Source of the DNA: Bacteroidota bacterium
Lineage (GTDB): Bacteria > Bacteroidota > Ignavibacteria > Kapaibacteriales > UBA2268
Assembly (NCBI GenBank): GCA_029974985.1
Contig: JARKQC010000267.1
Location: 1-64,000, forward strand
Direction: 5' to 3'
DNA length: 64,000 nt
Position numbers and translations under genes: made by a program
Part shown: positions 32,857-43,598 of the stretch, in pieces
Numbering within the stretch: the stretch's first letter is position 1
Layout of the letters: each line of letters begins with the position of its first letter
Notes under the pieces: model-generated
What the model was told of the DNA's origin: nothing
Database searches by the model: none
The model's input: only the letters and a program-made list of their open reading frames with translations

Positions 32857-35001
32857 TCATTTAATTGGTGTTTCAATTATTACTTTCACAGTTCGGCAAT
32901 AGCTACGCCCTTCGGGTGAATTATTATCATATAGCAATTCACTACTACCGATATTTTGAATTTCAACTTGTTTATCTAAAATTTTTAAAACTTTTTGTAC
33001 TTCAGCATTTCTTTTCGCCGCAAGTTCTCTATTATACAATTCTTCGCCTGTTCTATCTGCATATCCAGAAATAATTACTTTTGAATTCGGTTTAATTTTA
33101 GATTTAACATCATTGAGTAATTTTTTCTGTGCATCGGTTAGGTCTGATTTATCAAAATCAAATAATATGAGCGAAAATCTTTCTATCTTCTTATCATCTT
33201 TAAGTTCAAATCTTTTCTTTTTAATTGTTAATTGACTAATATTTAGCTCTTTAACAATTTCTAAATCTTTTCCTTTTTTATCCCAATAATTTAATTTCAC
33301 CATAATTGGCTCTTCGAGTGATGGAATTGGCTCGTCCTCGACATCCCAAATATTTTTATCTCCATTACCCAAACCACTAAATTCTCTAATTATTTTATTT
33401 TTTTGTTTAACAACTATATTCCATTTATCAATACCTAATTCGGACCATAAATCTGGCGTTATTTCGATTATTGGTGGATTTGCTGTTCGGACAATATCTT
33501 TTAAATCGAGTGGTGCAATAATATTATAATCATTAGAGGAAATTTCTACTCTTTGATTTTCTTCACGTCCGTCACTAATATCATTATTGGCTGGTTTTGT
33601 GGGTAAATTTCTCATCTGAATATTAATTCTATTTGGCTCAATTCCCCATACACTTACTAAATAATCTCTAACTTCCTCAGCACGATTTTTAGATAAATTT
33701 GGTATTGATTTTTCTTTATCTAAATTATTGTTAGTACCCGTTAAAGTAATATTGGATTTTGAATTTACTAATCTATAAGCAACTATATTTAGTAAATTTG
33801 AATAAATATCCATAGTTTCCCAAGTTAATTTATTCGGTTCAAAATCTGAAATTTCATTTTTTGATAACAATTTCATAGAAGTATTTCGTAAATTAGCATC
33901 ACCTTCTTTAAAAAATACATAAGGCAAAATTGGAAAACTTTCTTCAGTTTCTACTTCTTCAATTATAATCGAAGGGTCAATTTGTCTTGTTCCATCTCTA
34001 TTTAAACCAGTGATTTTCAAACTTGCAGATTCGTTTATATTTCGAGGAATATTTTTTTGATAAGTCTCATAAATATATGTAGTTGTAAGTTCAGTTTTAG
34101 AATCTGGATAGCTAACTTTTTCAACTTCTTTACTATCAATCATTTTTATTTCAATATCATTAATTCCCGCTATCTCATTAATCGTTGTATCTCTTATATA
34201 TTTAATATCTTTAATCTCGTTTACTTTCTCTGGTTTATAAATAGGAACTTTTAAAGAAGCTCCTATTTGCAAAGAATTAACACTCCAATTAACCTCTGAT
34301 AAATTATTCAATCCATAATAATACCTTAATTCTGGTAAAATAGAAGCATTTTTAAATATTGGAAATGAGTAAGATGCACCTAAAAACAAATGAAATTGCA
34401 TTGTATTTTTATTTGGAATTTCTCGATTAGTATATTCATTTCTTGCTTTTGTGCCCGTACTGCTAAAGACAACATTATTCGGCGAAATTAATTTTTCAGA
34501 CTGATCGAATGTTGAATTATTCATAATTCCAAGTCGTAAACCAGAGCTTAAAATCAAATTTTCAATAAGAGTATAATTTACATTCGGCTCAATAGCAATA
34601 ATTTGAATATTAGATTTAATAGAGTATTTTGAAATTGCGTCAGCAATATCGCCGTTATTGAAGCCATCGGTTTTTCTTATTTCTGTATTTCCAATTTTCT
34701 GCTCTTTTATAAGCTCTCCATTTAAAGTAGCATAACCCAATCTTGCACCAATACCCCAACCATTAACAAGTGGATAATCAAATAATATTCCGAGACTAAC
34801 TCCACTACCACTTCCATTTGTAAACTGTGGGCAACAACTTGGATAATCTTTAAGTTTATTAAAATCAGCATCGTGAAAATTTGCAAGATAGCCAATATAA
34901 CCACCAACGTAAATTATAGGTTGTTCTTCAAAATTCTGTGCATTAGATTTGAATAGATTAATTAATATTAAAGATATAATGATATAAACTATTTTTTTCA
35001 T
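32857..35001 (-). CDS. OmpA-family outer-membrane protein with two OmpA-like domains
   Basis: 714 residues. The signal peptide is IIISLILINLFKSNAQ. Residues ~25-250 form a beta-barrel (GGYIGYLANFHDADF, GWGIGARLGYATLNG), and a linker follows. A first OmpA-like domain lies near 365-500 (ITLTGTNNN, LSKNRAEEVRDYLVSVWGIEPNRI) and a second at the C-terminus (LFDFDKSDLTDAQKKLL, VIISGYADRTG, NRELAAKRNAEVQKVL). Such proteins anchor the outer membrane to peptidoglycan. It lies 21 bp after the giant T9SS surface protein, suggesting that the two envelope proteins are made together. Confidence 0.88.
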   Translation of the reverse strand: MKKIVYIIISLILINLFKSNAQNFEEQPIIYVGGYIGYLANFHDADFNKLKDYPSCCPQFTNGSGSGVSLGILFDYPLVNGWGIGARLGYATLNGELIKEQKIGNTEIRKTDGFNNGDIADAISKYSIKSNIQIIAIEPNVNYTLIENLILSSGLRLGIMNNSTFDQSEKLISPNNVVFSSTGTKARNEYTNREIPNKNTMQFHLFLGASYSFPIFKNASILPELRYYYGLNNLSEVNWSVNSLQIGASLKVPIYKPEKVNEIKDIKYIRDTTINEIAGINDIEIKMIDSKEVEKVSYPDSKTELTTTYIYETYQKNIPRNINESASLKITGLNRDGTRQIDPSIIIEEVETEESFPILPYVFFKEGDANLRNTSMKLLSKNEISDFEPNKLTWETMDIYSNLLNIVAYRLVNSKSNITLTGTNNNLDKEKSIPNLSKNRAEEVRDYLVSVWGIEPNRINIQMRNLPTKPANNDISDGREENQRVEISSNDYNIIAPLDLKDIVRTANPPIIEITPDLWSELGIDKWNIVVKQKNKIIREFSGLGNGDKNIWDVEDEPIPSLEEPIMVKLNYWDKKGKDLEIVKELNISQLTIKKKRFELKDDKKIERFSLILFDFDKSDLTDAQKKLLNDVKSKIKPNSKVIISGYADRTGEELYNRELAAKRNAEVQKVLKILDKQVEIQNIGSSELLYDNNSPEGRSYCRTVKVIIETPIK

Positions 35002-35022
35002 ACTTTTGTTTTTCCCAGAATA

Positions 35023-38000
35023 TTACTTAATTATGATAAAGCGTGTAGTAAGAATTTCCGTCGGCGTTTGAAGTTTAATAATATAAGTCCCCGTATTTAT
35101 TCCAGAGCTATTAACTGTAATTGTTTTAATTTCAGAAGAGTTGTTATTAGTCCACTGAGTAATTATATTTTCTTTTCCAAGATTATCAACTATTGATAGC
35201 TGAAAATTTCCTATTTCGATAGTATTTACAGAAATATTCAAATAATCACTTGCTGGATTTGGATTTACAGCAACAACATTACCAATACCATTAATTTTTA
35301 AAAATCTATCACCGCCCTCTTTACATATATTTGTTGTTAAAGAGCCATTTTCAATTGTTATACTGCTTACAAGGGTTTTCATACTATAATTTATTTTTTC
35401 AATATTAATATCAGTATAATTAGTATCACCGAGTAGAGTATATCCTTCAATTTCAGCAATTATATTATCATCATTTTTAACATTAATATTTTTAATTTTA
35501 AATGTAAGAATTCTATCATCACCGTTTAAAGTACTGCTAAATAATTCCCCATTAATTATTCTATTTGGATAAAATATAGAGCGATGCATAGAAATTGTAA
35601 TCGAATCAATTTCAAAATCAATAAGCTCATCATTTCGTTTATCTAATTTTGCAAAAATTGGAATTTTAAAATTATTTAGCGTCGGCTCAGTTTCTAATTT
35701 TGGTATATAAATATGAAGTTTTTTCGATGGTTTGCCCTCTCCGTTCAAAAAGACAATATATTCTTTATCGCAATCACCAGTTTTGATACTAAACACAATA
35801 GAATCTTGATATTTTTTCACTTCGCTTGGCAAGAATTTTACTTTAAATTTTATTTCTTGATTTATTGGTAAAGTAGTATTCATTAAATCTGGATTTATTT
35901 CAAAAATTGGATATTCTGGTAAATCAATATCATCAATAAAAACATCATATCCACCAATATTTTTTGCTGTAAATTCGATTTCTTGACTTAATCCAACTAC
36001 TGAACTAAAATTATAAGTTTGAGGAATAATTTGCAATTTACCCTCTACAACTTCACCTTTTAATATAATTTTCTTCTGAATAATTTGTCCATTTATATAT
36101 AAAGTAGCCTCATATTCAGCAAAATACACTCCTTCGGACAAGCCTTTGGGGTCGAAATTAATTTGCAAAGCGATTCTCTTATCTTTTGGATTAATTGTAT
36201 CATTAATAAGTCCATTTCCAACTTTAAAGAATGCATCTTTACCAAGATTTACAATATTTTCATTTAATAATATATATCTTGCATTTGATAAATTTGTATA
36301 AACTATACCATTCAAATTTGCAATATGGCAAGGTGATAATTTTCCAAAATCAAGTGTATCAATTAATGCATTATTTGTATAAAAATCTTGTGTACCATTC
36401 AAATCTTCAGCACTAACTTGCGATAATATATAATTTACATTAATTGGAATAATTATAGTATCATTACAAGGCGTGTCAAAAACAACAATTAAATTATTAT
36501 TCTTTTCTGTAGTATCAATCGCTTTAAATGTAAAAGAAATATTATTTTTTCCATTTTTAGGTGCTAATACTAAATTTGATGCTGTAATATTTTTTACATT
36601 ATTTGAATTATTTGCAAAAATTTCTTTAACTTTCTCTTCAATCAAACCTAAATTTGTTAAAGTTAAAGTTGCAACTTTATCAAAACCAATTTCTAAATTT
36701 GCTAAATCAACGGGATTTTGATTTGTTATTACTTGAAAATCAGCAATTTCAGCATATAAATCAATTTCTATTACCTTAGCTTCTGGCACATCGGTTTCAA
36801 TTCTAAATTTAGCTTTTTTCTTACCGCTACCAGCTTGTTTTCCATTTATTCTAATATTAAACTGCGTGCCGTCTCCCGGAGTTATAGTAATAGGAGGATT
36901 TTTCGGGTTAGTAATCAAAAATGCATCAGGATTATCACCGACAATTTCTGCTTTTGATATTAAACTAAATGAAACAGTAGCAGATTTCGAATTTTGTATT
37001 GAGATTATTTCCTCTTTTTCATCGCACCAAGCAATAAGACCAAAGTCAATTTCATTTGTATTAACATAAATTTGTGATTGAACCCCTTTTCCATATAACT
37101 CCACTTGGTTAAAAGCGGCACAAGTTGAATCGGTTACATAACTTAGCATTTTCAGAGCAGAATAATAATCCTTTTCCTCTGTTGGTCTAAACTCGATATG
37201 AATTTTTAGAGATTCGCCTGGTAATAATTCTTTTGGAAGAGTTGGATTTGTGCCAACAACATAAAAAGGTGGTTCGATAGAATTAATATCCTTTATTAAT
37301 AGCGGTGCTTCACCGATGTTTTTTAAATCAAATGTACGCGATGATTTTCCATTTATTCTTGTGTCTGGAAAAGCAAAATCGCCTTCAATTTTCATACCGG
37401 GTAAAAAAGCATCTCCAACTTTAAATTCTATAATCCAAGGATTAGCTTTATTTATATCAGTGTCATTATGATTAAAGAAAAGCATATTTGAGATATTTTG
37501 CTTTTCACCACCAGTATATTGATATTTTACTATTAGTTCAATAGAATCGCCAGGTTTTATAGATACATTTCCTAATGGTGAAACAATTTCAAACCCATTA
37601 TTCCCTAATAGCCAATTATTATTACTTAAATGAATTTCTAAATTTTCACCAGTAGTTGCACCATTTTTTATTATTGTTTTAATATTTCTTTCATATCCAA
37701 TACAGGTTATTGCCATATTTTCTGCTATAGTATCCGCTACTAATATTGGCTTCATATCAAGTATTAATAGATTAGCCGCCGCTTGCGACATTACAAATGA
37801 TGGTTCTCTTTGATACTCATTTATATTATTATTATGTGTATTTTGCATAAATACGATACAATGATATTTTTCTGTTGTATCAATATTTTGATTTAAAGTC
37901 TGAGTTCCCGCAGGATCAGTCAATGATATTCCCGTATCAACCCACTCACCATCAAAACTTGCATAATAAATTTTTGAACTAATGTTATCACCTTGTATTG

Positions 38001-39540
38001 CTTGATTAAAATCAATCGAAGCACTTGATTGAGATATATATTGAGTTGTATCACTTCTAATACCCGAATAAAAAGACGCCCCACTTGTCAATAATGTTGG
38101 CAATCCCATTGTATGATTACAATCAGCCCTATAACGACCATTGCCCCCTGATTTTGAATTTATATCTCCTCCCTTTACTTCGAGAGAAACATTTTCAACA
38201 GAACTTTTTGATAATAAATTTATAGCCCCACCGGAGCCATTTCCACCATAAGCAACATTACCTATTCCACCACTAGGCTCTGAGCCAGCCGCACCATTTG
38301 CATTTACTCTTATATTTTTAATGATAGAAGCTGATATACTTATCGCTCCACCACCACCGCCACCATTTCCGGAATAAGCGCCAGGGAAGTTTGGATTACC
38401 TCCAGCACCACCCGAGCCACCAGCGAAAGGTATATTCATAGAATTTCCATAAATTTTCCCAGCTGATGGACCATTAGCAAGTGTACTATAACTTGCTGAG
38501 CCTCCTTGACTATTTTGTGGTTGCCCACTACCCGCACCATAACCACCTTCGGGATTACAATTTGAACCATTCGAGCAAGATGTTCCAGAAACACCGAATG
38601 GGTGTCCAGTGCCTCCAGCCGCAGATTCATAAGCTTGATTTTCGGGATAAGGTACTAAATTGAGTGAATTTCCATTAGCACCTGAACCTCTCCCGGGAGA
38701 TTTAAATGCATCTTCCACTCCCATACCACTACGATTTCGACCTCCAGCACCACCGCCGACATATCCGTCGCCACCATCATCACCAATATCACTTAACGCA
38801 GTAAGGAAAGCATCATAAAATCTACCTCCTCCTCCACCTCCACCGGGTCCACCATTTTTCCTAATCGCACTAACGTCAATTATTGAATTAGTAGAACCTT
38901 CTATCTTACCTTTGACTAATAAATTAAATGGCAAATATGCTTGATTTCCGTTGGTATTTCCATCACAATCTTGTGAAGAAACTAAATATCTATGATTTCC
39001 TAATCTTATTGAATCAAAAATCATAGCTCCACGTGGCGATCTTAATCCTAAAATGCCTTCGCCAAAAATTGTATCATTAGGATTTTTTGTTCCATCAAAA
39101 AATGGTCTTGATTTGACTATATAAAATGTTTGAACATTAGATATATCACCATTAACACTAACAACTAATGGTATTCTAAATTCATTATTTAATACTAATG
39201 CGTCGTAAGAATTTGGTTTTAAATCTGGACGAATAAAAATTTGTGTAGATATAAGCCTTCCCTCCCAGCTTACAACTATTGGTCCAACTTTGATTTTCTC
39301 TTTATCCTCATTATTTTGTGGAAATACTCGAATTTGACTTTTAGAATTATTCAAATAAAATCCATCAGTTCCGAAAGTGCCTTTTTGATTATATGGAGCA
39401 ATAAATTCAACATATATATTCATACCGGGCGCACCTATATCTGGAATAATATATGATACGTATGGAGCAGATATTAGTATTGTTGAGTATAAAATTAATA
39501 CAACAAAATAAGTCAAAATTTTATTCATATTAAACACCAT
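35023..39540 (-). CDS. Giant secreted surface protein: glycine-rich region, choice-of-anchor D repeats, T9SS sorting domain
   Basis: 1505 residues with a signal peptide. Residues ~220-460 are extremely Gly/Ser/Asn-rich (GGPGGGGGGG, GGSGGAGGNPNF). The middle has several Ig-like repeats of the choice-of-anchor D/ASPM-SPD-2 type: short strands with the pattern PLLIKDI, FxVKFLPxE, GxxxxILxLxG around statements of 'end'-like spacing every ~100 residues. The C-terminus is a type A T9SS domain (VVAVNPNPASDYLNISV, GINTGTYIIKLQT). It is therefore exported across the outer membrane and surface-attached. A role in adhesion or matrix is inferred from architecture only. It lies between the agmatinase and OmpA genes with gaps of 23 and 21 bp. 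Confidence 0.85.
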   Translation of the reverse strand: MVFNMNKILTYFVVLILYSTILISAPYVSYIIPDIGAPGMNIYVEFIAPYNQKGTFGTDGFYLNNSKSQIRVFPQNNEDKEKIKVGPIVVSWEGRLISTQIFIRPDLKPNSYDALVLNNEFRIPLVVSVNGDISNVQTFYIVKSRPFFDGTKNPNDTIFGEGILGLRSPRGAMIFDSIRLGNHRYLVSSQDCDGNTNGNQAYLPFNLLVKGKIEGSTNSIIDVSAIRKNGGPGGGGGGGRFYDAFLTALSDIGDDGGDGYVGGGAGGRNRSGMGVEDAFKSPGRGSGANGNSLNLVPYPENQAYESAAGGTGHPFGVSGTSCSNGSNCNPEGGYGAGSGQPQNSQGGSASYSTLANGPSAGKIYGNSMNIPFAGGSGGAGGNPNFPGAYSGNGGGGGGAISISASIIKNIRVNANGAAGSEPSGGIGNVAYGGNGSGGAINLLSKSSVENVSLEVKGGDINSKSGGNGRYRADCNHTMGLPTLLTSGASFYSGIRSDTTQYISQSSASIDFNQAIQGDNISSKIYYASFDGEWVDTGISLTDPAGTQTLNQNIDTTEKYHCIVFMQNTHNNNINEYQREPSFVMSQAAANLLILDMKPILVADTIAENMAITCIGYERNIKTIIKNGATTGENLEIHLSNNNWLLGNNGFEIVSPLGNVSIKPGDSIELIVKYQYTGGEKQNISNMLFFNHNDTDINKANPWIIEFKVGDAFLPGMKIEGDFAFPDTRINGKSSRTFDLKNIGEAPLLIKDINSIEPPFYVVGTNPTLPKELLPGESLKIHIEFRPTEEKDYYSALKMLSYVTDSTCAAFNQVELYGKGVQSQIYVNTNEIDFGLIAWCDEKEEIISIQNSKSATVSFSLISKAEIVGDNPDAFLITNPKNPPITITPGDGTQFNIRINGKQAGSGKKKAKFRIETDVPEAKVIEIDLYAEIADFQVITNQNPVDLANLEIGFDKVATLTLTNLGLIEEKVKEIFANNSNNVKNITASNLVLAPKNGKNNISFTFKAIDTTEKNNNLIVVFDTPCNDTIIIPINVNYILSQVSAEDLNGTQDFYTNNALIDTLDFGKLSPCHIANLNGIVYTNLSNARYILLNENIVNLGKDAFFKVGNGLINDTINPKDKRIALQINFDPKGLSEGVYFAEYEATLYINGQIIQKKIILKGEVVEGKLQIIPQTYNFSSVVGLSQEIEFTAKNIGGYDVFIDDIDLPEYPIFEINPDLMNTTLPINQEIKFKVKFLPSEVKKYQDSIVFSIKTGDCDKEYIVFLNGEGKPSKKLHIYIPKLETEPTLNNFKIPIFAKLDKRNDELIDFEIDSITISMHRSIFYPNRIINGELFSSTLNGDDRILTFKIKNINVKNDDNIIAEIEGYTLLGDTNYTDINIEKINYSMKTLVSSITIENGSLTTNICKEGGDRFLKINGIGNVVAVNPNPASDYLNISVNTIEIGNFQLSIVDNLGKENIITQWTNNNSSEIKTITVNSSGINTGTYIIKLQTPTEILTTRFIIIK

Positions 39541-39563
39541 TAATTATTATTATCTACATTATT

Positions 39564-40457
39564 TTAATAGAAATTTAGATTTAATATTTTATAAATTAAT
39601 CTCGCTGTCGTTAAATCACAATGACTCATATTTTCGTTCGGAGCAAGTTCAACTACATCAAGACCAACTAATTTTTTTCCAGCATTTCTTAATTTTCTAA
39701 ATATTTCGATTGTCTCATTATACAAAAATCCATCTGGTTCGGGAGTGCCAGTAGCCGCCATAATGGCGGGATCAAAATAATCAACATCAAAAGTACAATA
39801 TATTTCTCGGGAAAGTTCGTTTACAATTTTTTGTTGCCAATCAACTCCGTGAAGTCCTCTTCTAATTGCTGAAGCATAGAATGTTTTTACTCCGTTTTCT
39901 TTAATAAAGATTGCTTCTTCTATACATTGTGCCCTAATTCCGACTTGAACAATTTTACTTGGTGGAAAAAATTCAGCTACCCTTGCCATAAACGATGCGT
40001 GAGAATATTTTGAATCTAAATAAGATTCTCTTAAATCAGAATGAGCATCAAAATGCAAGACGCTCATATTAGGATATTTTTTATAATGTGCTTTTATTGG
40101 TGCGGTCGAAATAGTATGTTCGCCACCCAAAGTAACAACAAATTTATTATTTTCAATAACTTTAGCAACATTTTTTTCAATTAAATCTATGGCATCTTTA
40201 TCAACTAAATCATCAAATTCTATAGGTTCTAAAGTTGCTATTCCCAAATCAAAACATAATTCTTTGTCAGTTTCATCATCATAGAACTCAACATAATGAG
40301 ACGCTTCGATTATTCCATTAGGACCTAAACCTGCACCTTTTCCATAAGTAACAGAATGTTCATAAGGTGCAGATAATATCACAATTTTTGAATTTTCATA
40401 ATTTGAAAATTCATCTTCAATAGCTAAAAAATTCTCATCAATTCCAAGTGTATTCAT
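39564..40457 (-). CDS. speB: Agmatinase/arginase-family ureohydrolase
   Basis: 297 residues. The binuclear manganese site is complete: GGEHTIS, HFDAHSDLR (DAHxD), and TFDVDYFDPAIMAATGTPEPDG (DxDxxDP). Agmatinase splits agmatine to putrescine and urea. The N-terminal and C-terminal form (VVELAPNENMSHCDLTTARL) favours agmatinase over arginase. It is the first gene of the minus run continuing into the T9SS protein. A -7-like TAATTTTG sits at 40489-40482. Confidence 0.88.
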   Translation of the reverse strand: MNTLGIDENFLAIEDEFSNYENSKIVILSAPYEHSVTYGKGAGLGPNGIIEASHYVEFYDDETDKELCFDLGIATLEPIEFDDLVDKDAIDLIEKNVAKVIENNKFVVTLGGEHTISTAPIKAHYKKYPNMSVLHFDAHSDLRESYLDSKYSHASFMARVAEFFPPSKIVQVGIRAQCIEEAIFIKENGVKTFYASAIRRGLHGVDWQQKIVNELSREIYCTFDVDYFDPAIMAATGTPEPDGFLYNETIEIFRKLRNAGKKLVGLDVVELAPNENMSHCDLTTARLIYKILNLNFY

Positions 40458-40557
40458 TCAGAAAATAAATATTTAGTTAGACAAAATTATAAATTCGATT
40501 TTTAATATAAATTATTTGAAAAATTTTATTAACATATTTGATTTTTAAAAATATTAA

Positions 40558-41256
40558 TTAAATTAATTTTGAAACAATAAGTGAAATAGCTGAAATTGCA
40601 GCAGTTTCTGTTCTCAATCTTGTTTTTGATAATTTAATATTTTGTACATTTTGATTATTATTTATTTCTCCAATTTCATCAAGAGAAAATCCACCTTCGG
40701 GTCCACAAAGAATTAAAATATTTTTTTTATCTTTTACATTAATACAATTTTTACCATTTTCATCAGCAAGTATCACGGTATCAAAATTTGAAATTTTTTC
40801 TACAATATGTGATAATTTTATAGGTTCGGTAAAATCTGGCAAAACGCTTCTTTTGGATTGTTTCATAGCCGCAATTGACTTTGCCAACATTCTATCATGT
40901 CTTATTTTTGTTTTTGATGAGTAATGAGTAATTATTGGCACGATTTCTACCACGCCAAGCTCTGTTGCTTTCTCAATAATAAATTCAAATCTATCGTTAT
41001 TATCAATCATACCGATTGCTAATGTTATATGATGATTTAGTTCATTAAAATTCTCATAAAACTCAATTATTGAAAGTAAATTCCCTTCTTTAGAAATTTT
41101 TGACAATTTGCATTTTGCTGTCAAACCTTTTCCATTTGTAACTAATAATTCATCATCAATATTTATCCGTAAAGATTTAGTATGTTTACTTTCTTCAAGT
41201 GATAAATATATTTCATTCATCGAACTATCAATATGTTCAGCATAGAAACATTCCAT
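40558..41256 (-). CDS. rsmE: 16S rRNA (uracil-1498-N3)-methyltransferase
   Basis: 232 residues, the usual length. The SPOUT knot is seen in ILILCGPEGGFSLDEI and LSKTRLRTETAAISAISLI, with the N-terminal PUA-like region (HTKSLRIN, LLVTNGKGLTAKC). It methylates U1498 in the ribosomal decoding site. It stands 101 bp before the agmatinase and is divergent from the PgpH-like gene. Confidence 0.94.
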   Translation of the reverse strand: MECFYAEHIDSSMNEIYLSLEESKHTKSLRINIDDELLVTNGKGLTAKCKLSKISKEGNLLSIIEFYENFNELNHHITLAIGMIDNNDRFEFIIEKATELGVVEIVPIITHYSSKTKIRHDRMLAKSIAAMKQSKRSVLPDFTEPIKLSHIVEKISNFDTVILADENGKNCINVKDKKNILILCGPEGGFSLDEIGEINNNQNVQNIKLSKTRLRTETAAISAISLIVSKLI

Positions 41257-41366
41257 AAAATTTTCTTATAATTAGTTTGTTAAATAGAATAATTTATGTA
41301 TTTTTAAAAAAAATTATTCAAAATTAGTTAAGAAATAGCAAAAAAACAAAATATTTGGAAAACAAA

Positions 41367-43583
41367 ATGGCAAATTCTAATCAAAATGTATTTAAAAAAT
41401 TTGTTTCTAATCAACGGTTTTCTGATAGTGTTGAACAAAATAAAAATAAATCTTTTTCTTTAAGAATTCTTATAATTTTAATTTCAGTTTTAGTTATAGG
41501 TTTATTTTTTGTGATAAATATTGACGATAAACCTTATGATGCGCCCGATTATAGAATTATACCCGGTAATATTTGGGAAGGTTCGCAACTTGTAGCTGAC
41601 TTTAGTTTTCCTATTTACAAGCAACAGTCTGATTTTCTCGATGATAGGCAAAAAGCGGCTGATAATACTTTACCAGTTTTTATTTATGATGAAAGTGTTG
41701 AAGAAGCAATGCTTAATAAATTAGATAATTATATTACTGTACTTGCAGAAATAAATGAAAATATGAACGATAAATTGGATTTTTCATTTCCAGAAAAAAT
41801 TATTAGTCCTATTTTATCATTAAATAAATCACAAAAACTTGTTGAATTAAAAAAATTAGAAAAGATATTAGCTCAATATTTACAAAATGTATATTCTAAA
41901 GGATTTATTAATATATCTAAAGAAAAAATGCTTGTTGAAGATATTTCGGTCAATACTGAAAATAATGAATTTAAAATTATCCCAATAATTAATTTAACAG
42001 ATAAAAATTCATTTTTAATTAATGCAGAAAAAATGATAAATTCGAATATTCCAAGTATTTATCAACCGCTTGTTTTAGAAATTATTACGAAGCTTAACAC
42101 ACCTAATTTACTTTTTAGCAAGGAATTAACCGATAAAGCAATCGAATTGAATATGCATAACGTACCTCGAACTATTGGATATGTAAAAAAGGGTGAAATC
42201 ATTGTTCAAAATGGAGAAAAACTAACAAATGAGATAATTCTCAAAATCAATTCATATCATAGTTCATCATATATTCTAGGTGATTCTTCTACAAGTATAT
42301 TATATTATATTGGTGGATTTGGGCATTCAACTATAATTTTATCAATACTCTTATTATATTTAATGCTTATTAGAAAAAGGATATTTGCTGATAACGCTCA
42401 ACTATTAATAATTATGATAATTTTAGTTGTAATTTCTGCATTTGCTTGGATCACATCACAAATACATTCACAATATCCATTAGAATTACTTATTACGATT
42501 CCGTCTTTTGCTATGCTTGTTGCTATTGTTTTTGATTCGAGAACTGCATTTTACGTTACTATTACTATGGCATTGTTAATTTCTGGTATCAGAGGAAATG
42601 ATTATATTACTGGTACGATTATGATATTTACTGGTAGTATTGCGGCATATACAGTTAGAGATATTCAAAGCCGTACACAAATGTATCAATCGTTTTTTTA
42701 TATTTTTATTGGATTTTTACTTACAATTTTAATTTTTGGTGCAGAAACATCTCTTAAAATAGAAGATATTGTTAAAAATATTATTACTGGATTTATTAAC
42801 TCCTTAATGGCACCACTACTTACTTTTGGCTTGTTATTTATTATTGAAAGATATTCAAACATATCAACTGATTTAAAAATTAAAGAATATGACAATCTTG
42901 ACCACCCACTTTTACGTATGATTGCAGAAAAAGCACCTGGAACTTATCAACATACATTATCGGTTGCTATTCTTGCCGAAAGGTGCGCCCGAGAAATTAA
43001 TGCGAATCCTCTTCTTACAAAAGTCGGTACTTATTTTCACGATTTAGGAAAAATCACAAAAAGCGAATATTTTACAGAAAATCAAATTGGTATCGAAAAT
43101 AAACATGATTTAATCGCCCCTAAAAAAAGTGCAAAAATAATAATTGACCATGTTGCAGAAGGTATCGTTCTAGCTAATGAATATCATTTACCTCAACGCA
43201 TTATTGATTTTATTCCTATGCATCACGGCACAACTTTGGTTAAGCATTTTTATGCAAAAGCATTAGAAAGTGCTGAAAATAAAAACTCTGTTTCGCAAGC
43301 TGATTTTAGGTATCCTGGGCCAAAACCTCGAACCAAAGAATCAGCAATATTAATGATTTGTGATTTTGCTGAAGCTATATCGCGATTAGAGGATAAAACT
43401 ATCGAGGAAATAGAAGAAATTATTGAGAAAAATATTCACGATAGAGTTACCGATGGGCAATTTGATGAGTGCGATATTACATTAAATGATTTATCTATAA
43501 TTAAGAAAACGATTGCAAAAAATATTATTGGTATGTCGCATAAAAGAGTAGCTTATAAAGAAATCCCAAAAAATCCAAATTAA
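41367..43583 (+). CDS. pgpH: PgpH-like 7TM HD-domain protein, probable cyclic-di-AMP phosphodiesterase
   Basis: 738 residues from the ATG at 41367; the frame allows a TTG at 41355 but the ATG is preferred. One N-terminal membrane anchor (LRILIILISVLVIGLFFVI) is followed by a ~280-residue extracytoplasmic 7TMR-HDED domain (PGNIWEGSQLVADF, TIGYVKKGEIIVQNGEKLT), about seven membrane helices, and a cytoplasmic HD domain (TYQHTLSVAILAERCA, GTYFHDLGKITKSEY, DHVAEGI, IPMHHGT). PgpH enzymes hydrolyse c-di-AMP and so influence osmotic and envelope control. It is followed 15 bp later by xerD. Confidence 0.9.
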   Translation: MANSNQNVFKKFVSNQRFSDSVEQNKNKSFSLRILIILISVLVIGLFFVINIDDKPYDAPDYRIIPGNIWEGSQLVADFSFPIYKQQSDFLDDRQKAADNTLPVFIYDESVEEAMLNKLDNYITVLAEINENMNDKLDFSFPEKIISPILSLNKSQKLVELKKLEKILAQYLQNVYSKGFINISKEKMLVEDISVNTENNEFKIIPIINLTDKNSFLINAEKMINSNIPSIYQPLVLEIITKLNTPNLLFSKELTDKAIELNMHNVPRTIGYVKKGEIIVQNGEKLTNEIILKINSYHSSSYILGDSSTSILYYIGGFGHSTIILSILLLYLMLIRKRIFADNAQLLIIMIILVVISAFAWITSQIHSQYPLELLITIPSFAMLVAIVFDSRTAFYVTITMALLISGIRGNDYITGTIMIFTGSIAAYTVRDIQSRTQMYQSFFYIFIGFLLTILIFGAETSLKIEDIVKNIITGFINSLMAPLLTFGLLFIIERYSNISTDLKIKEYDNLDHPLLRMIAEKAPGTYQHTLSVAILAERCAREINANPLLTKVGTYFHDLGKITKSEYFTENQIGIENKHDLIAPKKSAKIIIDHVAEGIVLANEYHLPQRIIDFIPMHHGTTLVKHFYAKALESAENKNSVSQADFRYPGPKPRTKESAILMICDFAEAISRLEDKTIEEIEEIIEKNIHDRVTDGQFDECDITLNDLSIIKKTIAKNIIGMSHKRVAYKEIPKNPN

Positions 43584-43598
43584 TAATTTTGAATTTGA

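Noticed and set aside
38436..38663. Overlapping open frames on both strands within the glycine-rich coding region
   Set aside because: They are by-products of GGN/CCN-biased codons; no independent start context or homology.
41355..41366. TTG start of the PgpH-like gene
   Set aside because: An in-frame ATG four codons later is the more ordinary start and costs no domain.
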